A DNA stretch of 64,000 nt, from positions 4,313 to 68,312 of the forward strand of contig CAJTOB010000009.1 in NCBI GenBank assembly GCA_910578035.1. The letters run 5' to 3'. Below the pieces are notes generated by a model. That model did not search any database. It worked only from the letters and a program-made list of their open reading frames with translations, and was not told where the DNA came from. Source of the DNA: an uncultured Muribaculaceae bacterium. Its GTDB lineage: Bacteria > Bacteroidota > Bacteroidia > Bacteroidales > Muribaculaceae. Shown piece by piece: positions 27,408 to 36,453 of this stretch; positions within the stretch are counted from its first letter, which is position 1; each line of letters opens with the position of its first letter. Both the position numbers and the translations under genes were made by a program.

Positions 27408-28874
27408 ATGTTCAAGAAATTATTATATATAGCATTCCTCGGAATTGCCCTCAGCGCATGCACCGAGGACACGATGGACAACATCAACAAAGACGAGGCT
27501 AATCCGCCTTCGAGTGCTGTCAATGCAAAATTCCAGGTCACCGATGCCATTGTGGCTACTGGATTTACCGGCTGGGGCGGGGCATATGCCTGGTATGTAA
27601 GCTCCTATACCGAGCAGACTTTCGGCACCGGCAACAATCAGCTCATGAAGACCGAGTTGCGTCTGCGTGGCGAGACGGCAGCAAGTTCAACATTCAATAA
27701 TGAATGGAACAGCGTATATGCCAACCTTATGAATATAAAGCAGATAATAGAGAAGTGCGCCGAAGGAGGCCTCAATGCCGGCCAGAAAGACATTCTCGGT
27801 ATAGCCCAGGTGCTCTGGGTGCTAAACTATGAGCTACTTACAGACGTTCACGGCGATATACCCTACAGCGAAGCTCTTGTGTCTGACCAGCCTAAACTCG
27901 ACTCGCAGGAATCTATCTACACCGACCTTATCAGTCGTATCGGTGAGGCTGAGACTCTTTTGGCTGAGGCTGCTGCCGAGAAAATGAACAATACCGGCGC
28001 TCAGGACCTGCTTTACGGCGGAGACCCGGCCCGATGGCTTGGGCTCGCACATGCGGTGAAGGCGCGTCTGCTTCTGAACACTTCATATCGCGACAGCGGG
28101 GCCTATGCCAAGGCAATCTCAGCCGGAGAAGCCGCTCTTGCAGCCGGTTTCGACGGGGCCGAACTGTCTATTTTCAACGGTGTTGACTGCGACAATCCCT
28201 GGACGGCATACTCATGGAGCCGCTACTATACCGGTGCCAACGGTACTGTTGTCGCCATGATGGAAGAGCGCGAAGACCCGCGTCTTGATGTCTATGCCTG
28301 GGACGCTTTCGGTACAGGAGCCGCATATGCTCCTGCCGGAGATGCCGAACTTGCCAAATGCACCGAGACTGTCGGCCTGCCCATGTGGCTCGAGAACGGT
28401 GCAGCCAAGCTGCACATATTCAGTGTGAGCGAAATCAACTTTATCCTTGCAGAGGCGAAAGCCCGCACCGGTGCTGACGCAAGAGCCAATTTCGAGGCCG
28501 GAATAGCGGCATCGTTCGCCGACTATGCCGAGGCTACCGAAGAAGATATGCCTGATCCGGCCGATTATATAGCGGCGCTCGGGGCTCCTGCCATAGGCGA
28601 AATAATGGTGCAGAAATATCTTGCCCAGACACGCGACGAACAAGTGCAGACCTACAACGATATACGTCGATGCAAGGCTCTTGGCGAAGAATATATAGTG
28701 CTTAAGAATCCTAATAACAATCAAGGCGGACAGAACCAGTGGCCTCTCCGCCTGCCATATGGAAACAGCGATGTAGTCTCTAATCCGAACGTTGCCGAGG
28801 CTTTCGGTTCGGGCAACGCAGCCGGAAACTACATATTCACCGACAATATCTGGCTCTTCGGAGGAACACGCTGA
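27408..28874 (+). CDS. SusD-like outer-membrane lipoprotein (SusD-like_2 type)
   Basis: A 488-residue lipoprotein (lipobox LSAC, Cys at 18) of the SusD/RagB superfamily, closest in pattern to the SusD-like_2 group: YSSYTEQTFG-like WYVSSYTEQTF, AQVLWVLNYELLTDVHGDIPYSEA, GGDPARWLGLAHAVKARLLLN, SEINFILAEAKARTG and RRCKALGEEY. Such proteins form the lid of a SusC channel and bind a glycan or peptide at the cell surface. The reading frame is intact, yet its partner gene upstream is broken, so it may be an orphan or serve another SusC. Gut RagB-like members of this group can bind peptides. The ligand here is unknown. Confidence 0.9.
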   Translation: MFKKLLYIAFLGIALSACTEDTMDNINKDEANPPSSAVNAKFQVTDAIVATGFTGWGGAYAWYVSSYTEQTFGTGNNQLMKTELRLRGETAASSTFNNEWNSVYANLMNIKQIIEKCAEGGLNAGQKDILGIAQVLWVLNYELLTDVHGDIPYSEALVSDQPKLDSQESIYTDLISRIGEAETLLAEAAAEKMNNTGAQDLLYGGDPARWLGLAHAVKARLLLNTSYRDSGAYAKAISAGEAALAAGFDGAELSIFNGVDCDNPWTAYSWSRYYTGANGTVVAMMEEREDPRLDVYAWDAFGTGAAYAPAGDAELAKCTETVGLPMWLENGAAKLHIFSVSEINFILAEAKARTGADARANFEAGIAASFADYAEATEEDMPDPADYIAALGAPAIGEIMVQKYLAQTRDEQVQTYNDIRRCKALGEEYIVLKNPNNNQGGQNQWPLRLPYGNSDVVSNPNVAEAFGSGNAAGNYIFTDNIWLFGGTR

Positions 28875-28901
28875 TATTGCCGTTACAAATACTTAGAGAT
28901 T

Positions 28902-28929
28902 GGCCCCCTGCGTGAGCAGAGGGGCTTTT
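28902..28929 (+). terminator. Terminator after the SusD gene
   Basis: GCCCCCTGC pairs with GCAGAGGGGC (one bulge) around GTGA, followed by TTTT. Confidence 0.7.
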
Positions 28930-29003
28930 CGTCATATATAGTTTCAGATTGGTCAATTTGTATATTTTTTGAAGTGCTTCTGTCGAATTTTTCGAGATTT
29001 TTG

Positions 29004-29011
29004 TATTTTTG
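29004..29011 (+). promoter_or_regulatory. -7 box for the DUF4421 gene
   Basis: TATTTTTG, 16 nt before ATG 29028. The -33 region is T-rich without a spaced TTTG. Confidence 0.45.
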
Positions 29012-29027
29012 CACCGTGTTTCAGGCT

Positions 29028-30086
29028 ATGTCTCGCAAATATACAGTCATATTCATGCTTGTTCTGTCGCTTCTGTCGGCTACAGGGGCGCGGGCTTTGT
29101 CGTTTAATCTTGACTCGATTGCCGAGTGGGGCAAGTTTCCGCGTTTTGTTGTAAACACTTATCGGTGGGGCGATACGTTCTTCAATGGCTATGATACAAC
29201 ATTTGTGAAGTCTACCGGATACAAATTCAATGCCAAACTTACCACAGAAAGCTGGGCCGACGGCTACAGTTTCCTTCTTCCGAACGATAAATATATCTAC
29301 ATGCTGTCGGAGCCGTCTACCTCTGCCGGTGTATATCTCACATATCTGGCTATTTCCGGCGGATATGATGTGAACATAAGCAAGCTCATGGGCGGCGTGG
29401 ACCGTTCGCGCCAGCGATTCCGCTTCGGATTCAACTGCATGCTTTTTGCAGCCGAGCTCTATGTGATAAAAAACGATGTAGGCACAAGAATCAAGCGTTT
29501 TGGCGAAGAAGGTAAACCATTGCATCTGAACCTGGGGTTCAATGCCATCAACAATTACACCTGGGGTATAGATGCCTACTATTTTTTCAACCACAAACGA
29601 TATTCCGAGGCGGCATCATTCAATTTCAGCCGAGTGCAGCGAAAGAGCCAGGGTGCGTTCTACACCGGTTTTTCAATCTATACGCAGAAACTCGACTTTG
29701 ATTTCAAGGGCTTGCCCGTGGAGTTGCGCGACCAGTTGCCTCAGAATTGGCTGGACTATCGCTACAGGGTCAACACCCATAATTACGCCCTGCGCTTAGG
29801 CTATGGCTACAACTGGGTGTTTGCCCCGAAATGGGTGCTTGGCGTGAGCGAGTCGCCTATAGTGGGTGTGCGCAAGGGCTTTGTCAATTCCGACATCGAG
29901 AAGGTGTCGTTCTCGCTATATAACCGTCTGAAGCTGTCGGTTGTGTGGAATAGCCCCGATCATCGTTTTTTCTTCGGCGCACTCGGCAAGTTTGATGTCG
30001 CAATTGTAAACGACGAAAAAACAACATATGCAGGCGGCGTCCTCAGCGGTGAGGCTGTTTTCGGAGTACGCTTCAATCTCTGGTGA
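29028..30086 (+). CDS. DUF4421 family predicted outer-membrane protein
   Basis: A 352-residue protein with a signal peptide ending at GARA. It contains segments of the DUF4421 pattern: YRWGDTFFNGYDTTFV, KSTGYKFNAKL..ESW, STSAGVYLTYLAISGGYDVN and FRFGFNCMLFAAELYV. These are followed by alternating aromatic strands and an aromatic C-terminus (FGVRFNLW), as expected for a beta-barrel. Function is unknown across the family. The frame is open to 28974, but the promoter box lies inside that extension, so ATG 29028 is used. It stands alone between a terminator and the ompA leader. Confidence 0.8.
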   Translation: MSRKYTVIFMLVLSLLSATGARALSFNLDSIAEWGKFPRFVVNTYRWGDTFFNGYDTTFVKSTGYKFNAKLTTESWADGYSFLLPNDKYIYMLSEPSTSAGVYLTYLAISGGYDVNISKLMGGVDRSRQRFRFGFNCMLFAAELYVIKNDVGTRIKRFGEEGKPLHLNLGFNAINNYTWGIDAYYFFNHKRYSEAASFNFSRVQRKSQGAFYTGFSIYTQKLDFDFKGLPVELRDQLPQNWLDYRYRVNTHNYALRLGYGYNWVFAPKWVLGVSESPIVGVRKGFVNSDIEKVSFSLYNRLKLSVVWNSPDHRFFFGALGKFDVAIVNDEKTTYAGGVLSGEAVFGVRFNLW

Positions 30087-30271
30087 AAGCAGTTTGGCAG
30101 ACGAAATAATGTTTTTTTTCATATTTCTGAACAAAGATTAAAATCGACTTGTTAGTATTTCAAACGCCGGGAAACATCCTTGTAAATGCCCCGGCGCAGG
30201 GATGATTAATTCATCGCTTAGCGTCTCAAAATTGAAAAAACAATTAAAGTCTAACAAAACATTTAATCAAA
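30087..30271. other. Long leader region of the OmpA-type gene
   Basis: 185 nt without a gene. It contains a seven-pair stem (CGCCGGG with CCCGGCG, about 30162-30198) and the small palindrome GATGATTAATTCATC right after it. No consensus TAnnTTTG box is found, so the promoter is not located. Highly expressed OmpA genes often have long structured leaders. Confidence 0.45.
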
Positions 30272-31480
30272 ATGAAAAAGAACGTTCTCTTTACCGCAGC
30301 AATGTCGTGCGCATTCCTGTTGCCGGCTGTTAACGCTTCTGCACAGGATCAGTCCGTGGTAGTTGAGGAAGAAACCATCGTAGCCTCGGAGGTTCCATGC
30401 AAGACTCACTACTACGTTGACAAAAAGAACAACTGGTTCTTGCAGTTCGGCGCCGGTATTGACGTGCCTTTTGTAGAAGGCGTCAATGCACAGGGCGACC
30501 GCGAGCGCCACATCACAGTGAACTATAACCTCGGCTTCGGCAAATGGTTCTCTCCATACATGGGCTGGCGTCTTGTGTTTAATGGCGGCCCTCTCCATTG
30601 GGAAGACAATGGCATGTATAAGGCCAAATATGTAGGCGCCAATGTAGACTTCATGTGGGATATGTTCAACTCCCTCGGTGGTGTCAACTCCAAGCGAGTA
30701 TTCTCGATTATACCTTTTATCGGTCTCGGAGGTACATATGTATGGGATCAGACTCCCGCCGGAACAATCATCGGCCAAGATGGAAATCCCAAGAACAGCA
30801 CATGGGCGCTCCCGGTATCGGGTGGTCTCCAGTTCCGATTCCGTCTCTGCAAGTATGTCGATTTCTTCGCCGAAGCCCGCGCATCGATGTATGGCGACAA
30901 CTTCAACAATATCGCCTACGGACGTCCTGTCGACATCAATGTAACAGCTAACGCAGGTTTCACCGTTACATTCGGTGGCCGCGACTACCAGTCGTATAAT
31001 CCCTGCGATTATCTCGGATATATCAATAACCTCAATGGTCAGGTCAACGATCTTCGCGGCGCCCTCGCCACAACTGCCGCCGCTCTTGCCGCTGCAGAAG
31101 CACAGCTCCCGTGCCCCGAAGTCGTTGAAGCCGAGACCACTGTTGTAGAGGCCGCTCCTCTGATGGCTACCGTACGCTTCTCGCTCAACTCGTCGAAGAT
31201 TACCGACACCGAAATGGTGAACGTCTATAACATCGCCGAGTGGATGAAGGCTAATCCCGAACAGAATGTCGCTATCGTCGGATATGCAGACAAAGACACC
31301 GGCACAAGCGATTACAACATGGGTCTTTCGAAGCGTCGCGCTCAGGCCGTCTTCGACACCCTCGTAAACAAATACGGTATCAACCCCGACCGCCTTGCAA
31401 TGCAGGCAGAAGGTTCAGACGTTCAGCCCTACGACGTCAACAACTGGAACCGTATTGTAATCTTCAATGTAGCTCAATAA
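30272..31480 (+). CDS. OmpA family outer-membrane protein
   Basis: A 402-residue major outer-membrane protein. It has a signal peptide (ends NASAQ), an N-terminal eight-strand-type barrel (about 45-235, aromatic-rich strands such as WFLQFGAGIDVPF), an Ala-rich coiled-coil linker (LRGALATTAAALAAAEAQL) and a C-terminal OmpA peptidoglycan-binding domain (about 298-402) with VAIVGYADKDTGTSDYN and LSKRRAQAV. It ties the outer membrane to the cell wall. The gene is alone, with a long leader and a strong terminator. Confidence 0.94.
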   Translation: MKKNVLFTAAMSCAFLLPAVNASAQDQSVVVEEETIVASEVPCKTHYYVDKKNNWFLQFGAGIDVPFVEGVNAQGDRERHITVNYNLGFGKWFSPYMGWRLVFNGGPLHWEDNGMYKAKYVGANVDFMWDMFNSLGGVNSKRVFSIIPFIGLGGTYVWDQTPAGTIIGQDGNPKNSTWALPVSGGLQFRFRLCKYVDFFAEARASMYGDNFNNIAYGRPVDINVTANAGFTVTFGGRDYQSYNPCDYLGYINNLNGQVNDLRGALATTAAALAAAEAQLPCPEVVEAETTVVEAAPLMATVRFSLNSSKITDTEMVNVYNIAEWMKANPEQNVAIVGYADKDTGTSDYNMGLSKRRAQAVFDTLVNKYGINPDRLAMQAEGSDVQPYDVNNWNRIVIFNVAQ

Positions 31481-31501
31481 CAGCAATCTCCCTATAATGA
31501 A

Positions 31502-31538
31502 GTCCGCCCCGGCTTGTGATGGTCGGGGCGGATTTTTT
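31502..31538 (+). terminator. Strong intrinsic terminator after the OmpA gene
   Basis: A perfect nine-pair stem (TCCGCCCCG with CGGGGCGGA), 12-nt loop, then six T. Confidence 0.9.
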
Positions 31539-31653
31539 AGAGTTCGTCAATTTACTACCCGGCAAGAGGTAAAATGTCTGTATCGCAGGATTTTAAACAT
31601 GGAGAGGTAAATCTTTTGGACTTATTTGAACCAATATCCCGCCTTAAAATATG

Positions 31654-31684
31654 TTGCGCTTTTAACACAGATTATGTATCTTTG
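31654..31684 (+). promoter_or_regulatory. Promoter for the polysaccharide dehydratase gene
   Basis: TTG (31654-31656), 20 nt, then TATCTTTG (31677-31684). The leader is about 85 nt. Between the ompA terminator and this promoter nothing else is recognised. Confidence 0.65.
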
Positions 31685-31774
31685 CAGAACGTGGCTATGC
31701 CGAATAGCCCTTTAAACAAGCATAAAATACGAACAATCAGAGAGCTGTAAGAATAGATTCCGTAATAATCAGTT

Positions 31775-33781
31775 ATGAAAAGGAAGATTTTCAATGCTTT
31801 GGCAAACTCCGCCATGATGCGGGCTTTTATAGCAAAACCGTCGCCCAAATGGATGGTTCTGCTTGCCGATTTAATCCTGATAGCTTTCAGCTGCGGCCTT
31901 ACACTGGCCTTCGGCAACCATCATACTTATGGAGATTCGTTCATATATTCACCACTGGCGCGTGTAATCTTCGAATATCTTACTTATGTGGTCCTGGCCG
32001 TCAGTCTTGGTACGAGCCGTTATATCATTCGTCTGTCTGTGATAGAAGACACATACAGACTTGTGCAGCTCATTGTGTCTGCGTCAGCGCTTCTGTCGGC
32101 TGTCTCAATTGTAAGCTATTGCGCTTTCGGTTTCTTTTATTTCAGTATTTGGAATATATTTATTATCGGTGTGATGTCTTTCACACTGATGCTGCTTATG
32201 CGGCTGGCTATAAAATATATCTATCTTCAGCTGTCTAATGTGGACAAGAACAAGAAGCGTGTAATCGTGCTCGGTTCTGCTATCAATTCGTTCTTTTTTG
32301 CCTCGGCTCTCAAGAGCGAATTCGAGGGGCGGTTCAATCCTGTTGCGTTGCTGAGCCTGTCGGCCGGAAATATCAGCAGCACTGTCAATGGAATACCTGT
32401 CATAAAATACAACCCCGATTCGATAGCCGAGATTTTTGCATATTACAGATGCGATACACTTCTGTTTCTGTCGACGCAGCTTGAGATTATGCGTTCGGGA
32501 ACGGCCGATGTATTTCTGCGTAATAGCATAAAACTTCTGATGCTGAATCAGGTGGAGGAATTCGACCTTGAAGGTAAAAATCCGCCTGCATTGTCCACAC
32601 ATGTTCATGATATCCGAATAGAAGATTTGCTCGGTCGCGAGCCTATACAGACCGACAACCATACAATCCGCAACTTTATCCGTAATCAAGTTGTGATGAT
32701 TACAGGAGCGGCCGGTTCTATCGGCAGCGAAATCGTGCGCCAGGTAGCCTCTATGGAGGCAAAAGAGATAGTACTTCTCGACCAGGCTGAAACACCGATG
32801 CACGACATGCAGCTCGAGCTCGAGGCTTCGTATCCGAACGTGCGTATCCATCTGTTTATCGGCGATGTCACCAATCGCGAGCGTATAGAGCGTGCATTCC
32901 AGAAATATCGTCCGCGATATGTTTTCCATGCCGCTGCCTACAAGCATGTGCCTATGATGGAGCGCAATCCTCAGGAGGCTGTTCTCACCAATGTTTTCGG
33001 CACCAAGAATGTAGCCGATCTGGCGGTGGAGTACGGTGTCGAAAAATTTGTGATGATTTCTACCGACAAGGCTGTCAATCCCACTAATATAATGGGTGCC
33101 TCCAAGCGCATAGCCGAAATCTATGTGCAGTCGTTGTTCTATCATCTGCGCAGCACTTCCGACGAGCCCTCGACTCGCTTTATTACCACACGTTTCGGAA
33201 ATGTGCTCGGCTCAAACGGCTCTGTCATTCCTTTGTTCCGGCGCCAGATAGAACAGGGCGGTCCTGTGACGATAACACACCGCGATATCATTCGCTACTT
33301 CATGACAATTCCCGAGGCCTGCTCTCTCGTGCTCGAGGCAGGAATAATGGGCAACGGAGGCGAGATTTTCGTATTCGACATGGGGCAGCCCGTGAAGATA
33401 TTGGATCTTGCCGAACGCATGATTTCGCTTTCCGGTCTTCGTGTCGGCGCCGACATCAAGATTGTAGAGACCGGATTGCGTCCGGGTGAAAAGCTATATG
33501 AAGAACTTCTCAACGAGAAAGAGCACACGATCGGCACTCATCATAAGAAAATCATGATAGCGCGCGTGCGCACATACAGCTTCGCAGACGTTGTCGAGCA
33601 TCTTGGCCGTCTTGAGAAGTGCCTCCATTCAGGCACCGGCAGCCACGATATCGTGGCTGAAATGAAGCATATGGTTCCCGAATTTAAGTCGAACAACTCT
33701 ATATATCAAGAAATCGATTCAGAGCTTTCAACCGAAGACGGAAGCGAGAATATGACTGAAATACAAGTAGTAAACGTATGA
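31775..33781 (+). CDS. Membrane-bound nucleotide-sugar 4,6-dehydratase (WbpM/PglF/CapD type)
   Basis: A 668-residue protein with four N-terminal membrane helices (about 25-150), a CoA-binding-like Rossmann domain (about 160-290), and the C-terminal SDR catalytic domain with TGAAGSIGSE (G311, G314, G317) and STDKAVNPTNIMGASKR, where the usual catalytic Tyr is Met (M440..K444), as known for PglF/WbpM. The family converts UDP-GlcNAc to the 4-keto-6-deoxy sugar used in surface glycans or protein glycosylation. No other glycan genes are nearby, which suggests a general glycosylation role and not a capsule locus. Its stop overlaps the DUF4923 start. Confidence 0.92.
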   Translation: MKRKIFNALANSAMMRAFIAKPSPKWMVLLADLILIAFSCGLTLAFGNHHTYGDSFIYSPLARVIFEYLTYVVLAVSLGTSRYIIRLSVIEDTYRLVQLIVSASALLSAVSIVSYCAFGFFYFSIWNIFIIGVMSFTLMLLMRLAIKYIYLQLSNVDKNKKRVIVLGSAINSFFFASALKSEFEGRFNPVALLSLSAGNISSTVNGIPVIKYNPDSIAEIFAYYRCDTLLFLSTQLEIMRSGTADVFLRNSIKLLMLNQVEEFDLEGKNPPALSTHVHDIRIEDLLGREPIQTDNHTIRNFIRNQVVMITGAAGSIGSEIVRQVASMEAKEIVLLDQAETPMHDMQLELEASYPNVRIHLFIGDVTNRERIERAFQKYRPRYVFHAAAYKHVPMMERNPQEAVLTNVFGTKNVADLAVEYGVEKFVMISTDKAVNPTNIMGASKRIAEIYVQSLFYHLRSTSDEPSTRFITTRFGNVLGSNGSVIPLFRRQIEQGGPVTITHRDIIRYFMTIPEACSLVLEAGIMGNGGEIFVFDMGQPVKILDLAERMISLSGLRVGADIKIVETGLRPGEKLYEELLNEKEHTIGTHHKKIMIARVRTYSFADVVEHLGRLEKCLHSGTGSHDIVAEMKHMVPEFKSNNSIYQEIDSELSTEDGSENMTEIQVVNV

Positions 33782-34437
33782 AATTTATCACATTATGCAT
33801 TGCGGCGATTGTTTCGCTGTCTTCTATGACCGTTCAGGCGCAGAGCCTGAAGGATATCCTTGGCGGTCTTGCCGGTTCTTCTGATTCAACCAAAACATCG
33901 TCGTCCAATCCTCTGGGTGCGCTGGGCTCGGTGCTTGGAAATGTTCTCGCCAACGATAAGTTTACTGTCGACGACATAGTAGGCAGTTGGAATTATAGCT
34001 CGCCGGCAGTTTCTTTCCAGTCTGACAACGCCTTGAAGAAAATTGGCGGTGCCGGCGCGGCCACAGCTGTAGAAAACAAGCTGGCCCCGTATTACAAGAC
34101 AATAGGCCTTACCAGTACCACCCTTACCGTTGACGCCGATCACAATTTCACTATGAAACTCGGTGTCGCACAGCTCAAAGGAACTATCGAGAAGGCTGAA
34201 GACGGCGGCCTGGTGTTCGCTTTCAATGCTTTCGGAAAAATCAGCCTCGGCAAGGTTTCCGCTCATGCAACAAAAGCCGGTTCGACGCTCAATCTTACCT
34301 TCGATGCCACCAAGTTGATTCAGATTCTAACTAAAGTGGCCGGAGTACTCAACAACACCACACTTAAAGCAGTCACAGATTTGGTAAATTCATACGACGG
34401 AATTTATATAGGCTTCAAGCTCAACAAGCAGTCTTGA
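33778..34437 (+). CDS. DUF4923 family secreted lipocalin-like protein
   Basis: A 219-residue protein with a signal peptide (ends VQAQ), a low-complexity Ser/Gly region (about 28-60) and a beta-rich domain starting VDDIVGSWNYSSPAVSFQS, with TLTVDADHNFTMKLG and FNAFGKISLGKVSAHATKAG. This matches Bacteroidales DUF4923 proteins, whose fold is lipocalin-like and whose role is unknown. The ATG overlaps the dehydratase stop (ATGA), so both are made from one message. A link to glycan assembly is possible but not shown. Confidence 0.8.
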   Translation: MKFITLCIAAIVSLSSMTVQAQSLKDILGGLAGSSDSTKTSSSNPLGALGSVLGNVLANDKFTVDDIVGSWNYSSPAVSFQSDNALKKIGGAGAATAVENKLAPYYKTIGLTSTTLTVDADHNFTMKLGVAQLKGTIEKAEDGGLVFAFNAFGKISLGKVSAHATKAGSTLNLTFDATKLIQILTKVAGVLNNTTLKAVTDLVNSYDGIYIGFKLNKQS

Positions 34438-34446
34438 GCACGCCAA

Positions 34447-34499
34447 ATATCAACAGCGCAGGGAGGCTTTCGAAAAAGGCCTCCCTGCGCTGTTGATAT
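34447..34499. terminator. Very long perfect hairpin between convergent genes
   Basis: Arms of 21 nt (34447-34467 and 34479-34499) match perfectly around an 11-nt loop (TTTCGAAAAAG). It lies between the DUF4923 and S41 peptidase stops and is probably a two-way terminator, though no T-run follows. Confidence 0.7.
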
Positions 34500-34514
34500 A
34501 TTCTATGTCTCTGA

Positions 34515-35609
34515 TTATGAGCGCGGCATATGAGTAGATAACATTGTCTTTGAGGGCGGATTCTTGTCTTCTGCTGCACGATTGAGCACGTCGATGGCGA
34601 ATTGGAGTATTGTATCTATGCCATTTGCTTCCTGCTCTGGGTCCATGTCTATTTCACCTCCTTCTGTGGGGGCTACACCATGTTCTGTCAGGTGCATTTC
34701 AGGGTCATAGACAGGCGAACCCGAAAAACGCACGCTCCATCCGCATGGCACCTCAGAGGAAAACGGCATGCCGCTGCCTCCGCCGGTAACATCGCCGATT
34801 ACCGCTACATGCGGCAGTGATTTCATTACAGACACAAAATTGTTGGCGGCGCTGAATGTGCTGCGGTTTGTGAGTATGATGACAGGTTTGAGCCAACGTA
34901 CGTGATTTTCGGCCGGGTCGTAGTAGTAGGCATATGGCTCGGAAAAATCATTGTGGCCCGGACCGGTCTTGTGGCATATGTAGCCGGCGCAGATTTGCTT
35001 GTCGAGGAAACGTGATACCAGGCGTTCTACATTGGTAAGGTCGCCTCCGCCATTGTCGCGCACATCTATTATCAGACCGTCGGTCTCGCGCATGGAATAT
35101 AGCATTTCGTCGACAAAAGCCTCGCCGAACGAGGCGGCGAACGACGAATAGTACATATAACCGACATTGCGGTCTTCGAGAATCTTATATATTATGCCGT
35201 TGCCGGAATAATAGTTGAAGTCAAGATAGTGTTCCTGAATCAGGCGCAGATTGAAATTCTGCGGATAATCGCTCCACCATTTTCGGTAGTACGACACGTT
35301 GAACCACGAAATAAGGTTGGTATGACCGTCTTTAAGTTCGTCGAGCATGGCTGCGCAATGGAAAAATAAGTCTTTCTCTTTCCATTCGGGGTCTATTGCC
35401 GCGCGGTAGCGTTCGCCGATTTCTTTCCAGTCTATACCCTTGCTTTCGAAGAAACAATAGTGTTCGTCGAGTATGGTCCACAGAGCATCGAAGTTGCCAT
35501 ATAGGTCGTTCTCCCAGGTTTCGATGGAATGGCAGCCTCCCAGCGACGCCGAAATTGCCGCTGCTGTGGCTGCGGCGGCTATGTTTTTATATATAGCTTT
35601 GAATTTCAT
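34515..35609 (-). CDS. S41 family peptidase lipoprotein (C-terminal processing protease-like)
   Basis: A 364-residue lipoprotein (lipobox LGGC, Cys 26). It has an N-terminal helical domain, DGHTNL, and the S41 core with LIIDVRDNGGGD (about 180-190) and NRSTFSAANNF, where S253 fits the catalytic Ser of the S41 'TxSA' motif. No PDZ domain is evident. Such proteases cut exported proteins or peptides in the periplasm or at the cell surface. The reading frame extends to 35687, but ATG 35609 gives a proper lipoprotein signal and lies one nt after the previous gene's stop. It is the last gene of the parC operon. Confidence 0.86.
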   Translation of the reverse strand: MKFKAIYKNIAAAATAAAISASLGGCHSIETWENDLYGNFDALWTILDEHYCFFESKGIDWKEIGERYRAAIDPEWKEKDLFFHCAAMLDELKDGHTNLISWFNVSYYRKWWSDYPQNFNLRLIQEHYLDFNYYSGNGIIYKILEDRNVGYMYYSSFAASFGEAFVDEMLYSMRETDGLIIDVRDNGGGDLTNVERLVSRFLDKQICAGYICHKTGPGHNDFSEPYAYYYDPAENHVRWLKPVIILTNRSTFSAANNFVSVMKSLPHVAVIGDVTGGGSGMPFSSEVPCGWSVRFSGSPVYDPEMHLTEHGVAPTEGGEIDMDPEQEANGIDTILQFAIDVLNRAAEDKNPPSKTMLSTHMPRS

Positions 35610-35610
35610 G

Positions 35611-36453
35611 TCAATAGAGGGCGTTTGTGATTTTCGTGCCGTCGGGCATATGGCTCTTGGGGCCGAGCGACAGCCATTCGCATACAATGCCTACGACTGC
35701 GGCATGCTCTATACGGCGTGTGACGATATGCGATGTTTTGGTAGACAGTATATTGCATCTGTAGCCGAGTCGCATGGTCGTGCGGCCGAAACGAAAGTCG
35801 AGGCTAAGAAGATTGTTGAGTCCGAAATAGTTTCCGGGCCAGGCTCCATGCACCAGATTCTTGTGGTTGCCGAGGTATATCTCGTAGTATAACTCGCCAT
35901 AAGCCGGCGAGAAAAATATGCCCGTAAGAGGGATTTCGGCCTGATAGCGCGCGCAGACATGGAGTTTTCCCAGTCGTGTATTCCACGCCACGGCACCGAG
36001 GGCATTGATAGTCCATGCGGCTTTGGCGGCGACAGGATTGTTGCTGTTGCGCGGGTTGTAGAACGCACCGACATCGATACCGGTGCTTCCCCCGCCATAG
36101 ACACTCCACCCGTTGCCGAACCGCCATCTATGTGCCATGCCCCAGCGGAGATTGAAAGCGAGGTCCCACATGCGTGCATTCCGAGCCGGATTGCTGGCTC
36201 TCTGGAGGTTCAGACGCCCTTGCAGCTGCATGACCCAGCGTTCCGGCGAAAATTTCATGGCCTGGAGACGCTCGTAGCCGAGAGCAATATCCCAGCCGGA
36301 ATATTTAAGAGGCGAAAGGTATGTTTCTGCAAGGTGAGAGGTGCCGGCTTCAAGTGTATATGCCGAAAGCACCGGGCGCTCGGCGGTCTGTGCGGCGGCT
36401 GTTGCTCCACACAGACAAATCAGCGCGGCGGCAAGTATTTTAGGAGTTTTCAT
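35611..36453 (-). CDS. Predicted outer-membrane beta-barrel protein (DUF3316-like)
   Basis: A 280-residue protein with a signal peptide (MKTPKILAAALICLCGATAAAQ) and alternating aromatic strands (WDIALGYERLQAM, WVMQLQGRLNLQ, WDLAFNLRWGMAHRW, GWSVYGGGSTGIDVGAFYNPRNSNNPV). The pattern resembles Bacteroidota DUF3316 proteins, with moderate certainty. The function is unknown. It overlaps the end of parC by 14 nt and is followed by the S41 peptidase after 1 nt, so the three form one operon. Confidence 0.65.
   Translation of the reverse strand: MKTPKILAAALICLCGATAAAQTAERPVLSAYTLEAGTSHLAETYLSPLKYSGWDIALGYERLQAMKFSPERWVMQLQGRLNLQRASNPARNARMWDLAFNLRWGMAHRWRFGNGWSVYGGGSTGIDVGAFYNPRNSNNPVAAKAAWTINALGAVAWNTRLGKLHVCARYQAEIPLTGIFFSPAYGELYYEIYLGNHKNLVHGAWPGNYFGLNNLLSLDFRFGRTTMRLGYRCNILSTKTSHIVTRRIEHAAVVGIVCEWLSLGPKSHMPDGTKITNALY

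Noticed and set aside
31574..31750. Open frame of 58 codons between ompA and the dehydratase gene
   Set aside because: It contains the promoter -7 box TATCTTTG of the next gene and has no protein-like pattern, so it is chance.
32105..33145. Minus-strand open frame of 346 codons opposite the dehydratase gene
   Set aside because: Shadow of a well-supported gene, rich in His and Cys in a way typical of antisense frames.
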